Assembly: GCA_028705545.1 (NCBI GenBank)
Contig: JAQWDG010000002.1
Span: forward strand, 4,208-38,691
DNA: 34,484 nucleotides
DNA from: Methanoregula sp.
GTDB lineage: Archaea; Halobacteriota; Methanomicrobia; Methanomicrobiales; Methanospirillaceae
Direction: 5' to 3'
Below the pieces are notes generated by a model. It was not told the origin of the DNA and searched no databases. It was given only the letters and a program-made list of their open reading frames with translations. Of this stretch, positions 31,391-34,484 are shown piece after piece; the first letter of the stretch is position 1, and every line of letters begins with the position of its first letter. The translations under genes and the position numbers were made by a program.

Positions 31391-31400
31391 AGGTAAAATG
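31391..31400 (-). promoter_or_regulatory. TATA box of the surface lipoprotein gene
   Basis: ACATTTTACC is centred 27 bases from ATG 31369. Between them lies the perfect palindrome ACCCTAGGGT at the presumed start site, a possible operator. Confidence 0.4.
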
Positions 31401-31520
31401 TTTCTCGTCGGGAAAACCGGTATGCCCGGATACCTTATGAATTGCATAACCCGCCCGGGGAGAAAATGGCACAAACACTTTATCAGCGACCGCCCCATCC
31501 CCCATAAAGAAGGACTGTTC

Positions 31521-31970
31521 ATGCCATCAGGTACAATTGCGATGCTTAACGTGGATCATCATATCCATATCATCCCTGTGGGAAGAGTACAGCAGCTGAG
31601 TATCGAGCATTCAGCGATCAAAAAAATTGAGAACGAAAAATTTGAGTTTGCATGCATTCTCCGGCTTTCCGTGGAGGGCGAAGCCCATCCGCTCGAAGAC
31701 GTGATCCGGCTCACCTTTGCGGCTGCACGCCTGCCTGGTTCTCAGATGATGACCGAGCTGACCTTTATCCAGAACCATATAATAAAGGAGATCTTCGACT
31801 GGGCATTGTCCGGCGAACTGTCTGCCTGTTCCTCCGATGATCCCCTCGCAAAAGAGTGCGGCATTGCCCTTTCATCCGTCATCATAAGGGAAATGCTTGC
31901 ATCAAAGACCTTAAAAGACGTGCTCGAACGCCATGGTGCCCTGCCGGAATCCATGACAATGACACATTAA
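31521..31970 (+). CDS. Conserved-looking protein of unknown function, 149 residues
   Basis: The protein is not recognised. A longer frame starts at 31398, but ATG 31521 has AAGAAGGA seven bases upstream and a TATA-like TTTATC about 45 bases upstream, so the short form is preferred. The N-terminal half is beta-rich (GTIAMLNVDHHIHIIPVG, then EKFEFACILRLSVEGE) with an early DHHIH cluster that could bind metal. The C-terminal half is helical with a conserved-looking TELTFIQNHIIKEIFDW. No membrane segment or signal is present, so it is probably cytosolic. It is separated from the next gene by 101 bases. Confidence 0.75.
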   Translation: MPSGTIAMLNVDHHIHIIPVGRVQQLSIEHSAIKKIENEKFEFACILRLSVEGEAHPLEDVIRLTFAAARLPGSQMMTELTFIQNHIIKEIFDWALSGELSACSSDDPLAKECGIALSSVIIREMLASKTLKDVLERHGALPESMTMTH

Positions 31971-32071
31971 CTCCGTGGCCACAAAGGTAATGTTCTTATT
32001 GGTGCTAATATCTATCTCGCGGCAGATATCCCCCCGTTAACGAACCTGTACGGGGGAGGAAGTTTTACAGT

Positions 32072-33697
32072 ATGGACGATCCAGCGTTACAAGGCGACGA
32101 ACAGATACTTATCCGGACTCGTGGAGTCCACGTAAAATCGATCTCCTTTGAGGGGATCCTGACCACCAAGCGCATTATCCTGGTGGATCGCATCAAAGGC
32201 GTCCTGCCCCCAAAGGAGATCCCGCTCTCCACGATCCAGTCCGTTGAAGTCGGGGAGAATGCGATCCGGGACCAGGTACTTTCGCTCGGGGTGATCACAC
32301 GGACCGGCGGGGCACGCCAGATGGTGCTCACGTTCTCCCGGGAGGGAGGAGGGAACCGGGCAAAGGAACGCGATGAATGGGCACGACTGATCCAGGCGCA
32401 CCTGGCCCCATCGTTTGAAGAGGATTCCGACAAGGCGATCCCGGAAGGCGGTTACACATCCGCAGCCCTGTCCCGGAACCGTCCCCCGCAGCATGAGACC
32501 TATGCGGCTGGTACGCCGGCGAACTTCCCCTCTCCGGTACAGTCCCGTGCCGAACCCCCGGCTGCCATGCCGGCTCCTGCCCCGGCACCGCAGGAAGAAA
32601 CCATCCTTGGGACATATTGTACCAAGTGCGGTACGAAGGTTCCCGAAGGTTCGGCGTTCTGCAATAAATGCGGGATGCGTATCGTAAGGCCGGGCGAGGT
32701 TCCGCCGGCTGCTGCCCCGGTTTCCGCAGCAGCCCCCGTTTCCCCGGCCCAGCCTGTACAGAAAGGTCGCCCGATCGAGCGGGATATGCAGACAGTCGAG
32801 CCATTGTTCGACAGGTCGACGACCTCTGTTCCACGGGACCCCCTGCGAACCGCCCCGCAGGCGCCGCCCGCCCGGCCGTACACGGCCCCAACGCCAGTCG
32901 CCGCTCCCCCGTCCCAGCCGGCAGCGCATGTGGCTCCTGCACCGGCAAAGAAGGAGAAGAAGCGGTTCATGCCAAAACTCTTCTCTCCAAAAGACCTGCC
33001 CCCTACACCGCTGGTGCCGGCGTCCATGCCATCAGCTCCAATGCCCCCCGCACCTAAAAAGCCGTCGAATAAAAAGAAGATCCTGCTTGTGGCAGGCATT
33101 GTGATCGTACTTCTTGTGGTTGTTGTCGGTGTTGTTGTCGTCCTGCCAAAGACCGGGCTGCTCACGAGCCTCTTCCACAGTCCGGGCAGCAGCTCATCGG
33201 GTGCATCAGCCACGACCACTACCTCAACGACTGCGTCATCGACTGGTTCCACTGCAGTAGTGGCCGCAACACTGACGCCGGTCTCCATTCCCCAGAATGG
33301 CGTGTACGTGTACGTGAATTATATGGGTGGCTGGAAAGGCACCTATGGAACATCGGACGAACCCCTCAAGGCCACTAACTCCGGTGAACGTATCATGGAA
33401 GTGGTGAATGGAACCGGTACTGTTACCGCTTCGTTCTCGAAGCAGGATGGATCCAGCCATGATATTACCGTCACGATCTACAAAGACGGCAAGTCGCTTA
33501 CTAGCGGGACCACCACTGCAGCGAAGGGCATGGTAACGCTTTCCGTGGATACAACCACCGGTGTTGCACAGGAGCCGGTGGTCAGCGGAGGGAATGTTGC
33601 AGCTGCCGTGACAACAACTGCTGCCGCGGCAAATACTACGGCAACGACCACGGCAAGTGCTACGGCTAACGTTACGGCAACAAAAACAACGTCGTAA
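32072..33697 (+). CDS. PH-like / zinc-ribbon / single-pass membrane protein
   Basis: The 541-residue modular protein has an N-terminal PH-like domain (~1-112) with GILTTKRIILVD and IPLSTIQSVEVG. A Pro/Ala-rich linker leads to a zinc ribbon with YCTKCG and FCNKCG (Cys183, 186, 197, 200). A second long Pro-rich stretch, one strong membrane helix (~336-359) after KKPSNKKK, and a Ser/Thr-rich spacer follow. Next is a small outer domain (~400-500) with YVYVNYMGGWKGTYG, and the protein ends in an Ala/Thr-rich tail. Positive residues before the helix predict the N-terminal part inside the cell. It may sense or anchor at the cell surface, but function is unknown. ATG 32072 follows GGGGGAGGAAG by about a dozen bases. 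Confidence 0.85.
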   Translation: MDDPALQGDEQILIRTRGVHVKSISFEGILTTKRIILVDRIKGVLPPKEIPLSTIQSVEVGENAIRDQVLSLGVITRTGGARQMVLTFSREGGGNRAKERDEWARLIQAHLAPSFEEDSDKAIPEGGYTSAALSRNRPPQHETYAAGTPANFPSPVQSRAEPPAAMPAPAPAPQEETILGTYCTKCGTKVPEGSAFCNKCGMRIVRPGEVPPAAAPVSAAAPVSPAQPVQKGRPIERDMQTVEPLFDRSTTSVPRDPLRTAPQAPPARPYTAPTPVAAPPSQPAAHVAPAPAKKEKKRFMPKLFSPKDLPPTPLVPASMPSAPMPPAPKKPSNKKKILLVAGIVIVLLVVVVGVVVVLPKTGLLTSLFHSPGSSSSGASATTTTSTTASSTGSTAVVAATLTPVSIPQNGVYVYVNYMGGWKGTYGTSDEPLKATNSGERIMEVVNGTGTVTASFSKQDGSSHDITVTIYKDGKSLTSGTTTAAKGMVTLSVDTTTGVAQEPVVSGGNVAAAVTTTAAAANTTATTTASATANVTATKTTS

Positions 33698-33719
33698 TAA
33701 AATCTCTCTGGAATCCATC

Positions 33720-33736
33720 TGTTTTTCTTTTTTATC
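33720..33736 (+). terminator. Oligo-T terminator after the PH/zinc-ribbon gene
   Basis: GTTTTTCTTTTTTATC follows the stop at 33697 by about 25 bases. Consecutive T-tracts of this kind terminate archaeal transcription. Confidence 0.5.
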
Positions 33737-33873
33737 CCAGCGCATCCTTGAGAAGCGCGACCTCCCAGAAAACCCTTGAAACGGTTTAATCCTTTTGTGT
33801 GCAAATTGCCCGGATATTCAGGATTAGAGGTATTTCCGGTTAATTGCCAGAATTGGCAGATAGAAAAAAGGGG

Positions 33874-34484
33874 TTATCCATGTTTCTCTTCAACTGAGAC
33901 CGGTGCAGCCGGTTTTTTCCCTTTCCTCCATCGGTAGATCCCGTATGCTGCCCCGCCGATGACAAGGAGCGGGATGATGGTGAAAATGAGGATAATCAGC
34001 GCATCGATCATTCCAAGGAACCCACCAATCCCCTCATTGATTGCCGCGACAAAACTGTGGCCGGACTCCCCGCCGACTGGCTCCGGTTCCTGGAGGTTTA
34101 CCGTGATGGTGGACAGGTCGATACGGTTATTGAGGTATTTCAGCCGTCCCTCAAGCCGATCGAGTTCGGTCTGGACCCGGTCTATCTGCTTCTGGACGGT
34201 AATGACATCCTCTACCTTCTCTGCCTTTTTCATAATGGCATTGTACTGTGCCAGCTGGTTCTGGTAGGACGTTTTCTGTGCAGCCAGATCGGTGTATTCT
34301 TCGGTAACATCGCTGCTCTGGACCGAGACGGATTTTACTGTCCCGATACCCTTTATCCCGGCCAGCGTATCGTCAAAAGCGGCAGCAGGAATGCGGAGAA
34401 CAACGGTTCCGTAATAACGGTTGGTGCCTGTTTTCTGGATACTCGTTGAGGTGAGGTATCCGCCTTTTCCTGCGGCAAGGCTCT
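33874..34484 (-). CDS. DUF4349-like membrane protein (5' partial)
   Basis: The frame runs off the right edge of the window, and about 203 residues are visible. Reading inward, GGYLTSTS and the strand YYGTVVLRIPAAAFDDTLAG lead to GIGTVKSVSVQSSDVTEEY. A long coiled-coil with KKAEKVEDVITVQKQIDRVQ and ELDRLEGRLKYLNNRIDLST follows. Then come a membrane helix (ALIILIFTIIPLLVIGGAAY, near the end) and a Lys/Arg-rich cytosolic tail. This order matches the DUF4349 family, usually extracytoplasmic and anchored by a C-terminal helix. The ATG at 34233 is internal. The N-terminal signal sequence lies beyond the window. Function is unknown. Confidence 0.85.
   Translation of the reverse strand, partial: SLAAGKGGYLTSTSIQKTGTNRYYGTVVLRIPAAAFDDTLAGIKGIGTVKSVSVQSSDVTEEYTDLAAQKTSYQNQLAQYNAIMKKAEKVEDVITVQKQIDRVQTELDRLEGRLKYLNNRIDLSTITVNLQEPEPVGGESGHSFVAAINEGIGGFLGMIDALIILIFTIIPLLVIGGAAYGIYRWRKGKKPAAPVSVEEKHG

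Overview
This 34.5 kb window is chromosomal DNA from a methanogenic archaeon, most likely of the order Methanomicrobiales (Methanoregula-like). The evidence is a methanogenesis marker protein 14 homologue, the archaeal ether-lipid enzymes CarS and Tes, a ferredoxin:disulfide-reductase-type protein, a moderately GC-rich composition, and many TATA-like boxes centred about 26-30 nt upstream of start codons (leaderless-type promoters). No tRNA, rRNA, CRISPR array or transposase was seen.

Layout. 1-13.8 kb is housekeeping. It holds a partial alanine dehydrogenase-type gene, then the divergent lipid pair tes/carS, with carS followed by pyrE, purD and argF. Leftward come a small unknown gene with marker 14, argG, a lipoprotein, and carB/carA. 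Carbamoyl phosphate from CarAB feeds ArgF, and ArgG acts next in arginine synthesis, while PyrE serves pyrimidines. 13.97-14.76 kb is a two-gene redox operon (glutaredoxin-like plus an FTR-like protein with a rubredoxin-like domain).

14.8-17.4 kb is an accessory, low-coding segment. It has an A/T-rich orphan membrane protein, a frameshifted HEAT-repeat gene, and about 0.75 kb of noncoding DNA with a duplicated ~145 bp element full of GGTC/GACC palindromes. Next come a Cys-rich small protein, a beta-carbonic anhydrase, and a GNAT acetyltransferase whose start codon appears to be missing through a one-base deletion.

19.5-26.7 kb is the most interesting part: six tightly packed genes in the order hyfB-hyfC-hyfE-hyfF-hyfG-hyfI, resembling a group 4 membrane-bound [NiFe] hydrogenase. 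The four positions that normally ligate Ni-Fe are Ser237, Glu240, Ser524 and Gly527 in the large subunit. The four cysteines for the proximal [4Fe-4S] cluster are Asp53, Ala56, Asp120 and Asn150 in the small subunit. No ferredoxin-like subunit is encoded, while the ion-translocation residues of the membrane arm are kept. It is best described as an Ehr-type (energy-converting hydrogenase-related) complex with an apparently redox-inactive peripheral arm, not a hydrogenase.

26.7-34.5 kb holds an alpha/beta hydrolase, a HypE/PurM-superfamily protein, a TPR protein, a YkgJ-type Cys-cluster protein, a lipoprotein, an unknown 149-residue protein, a PH-like/zinc-ribbon/transmembrane protein, and a DUF4349-like membrane protein that runs off the right edge.
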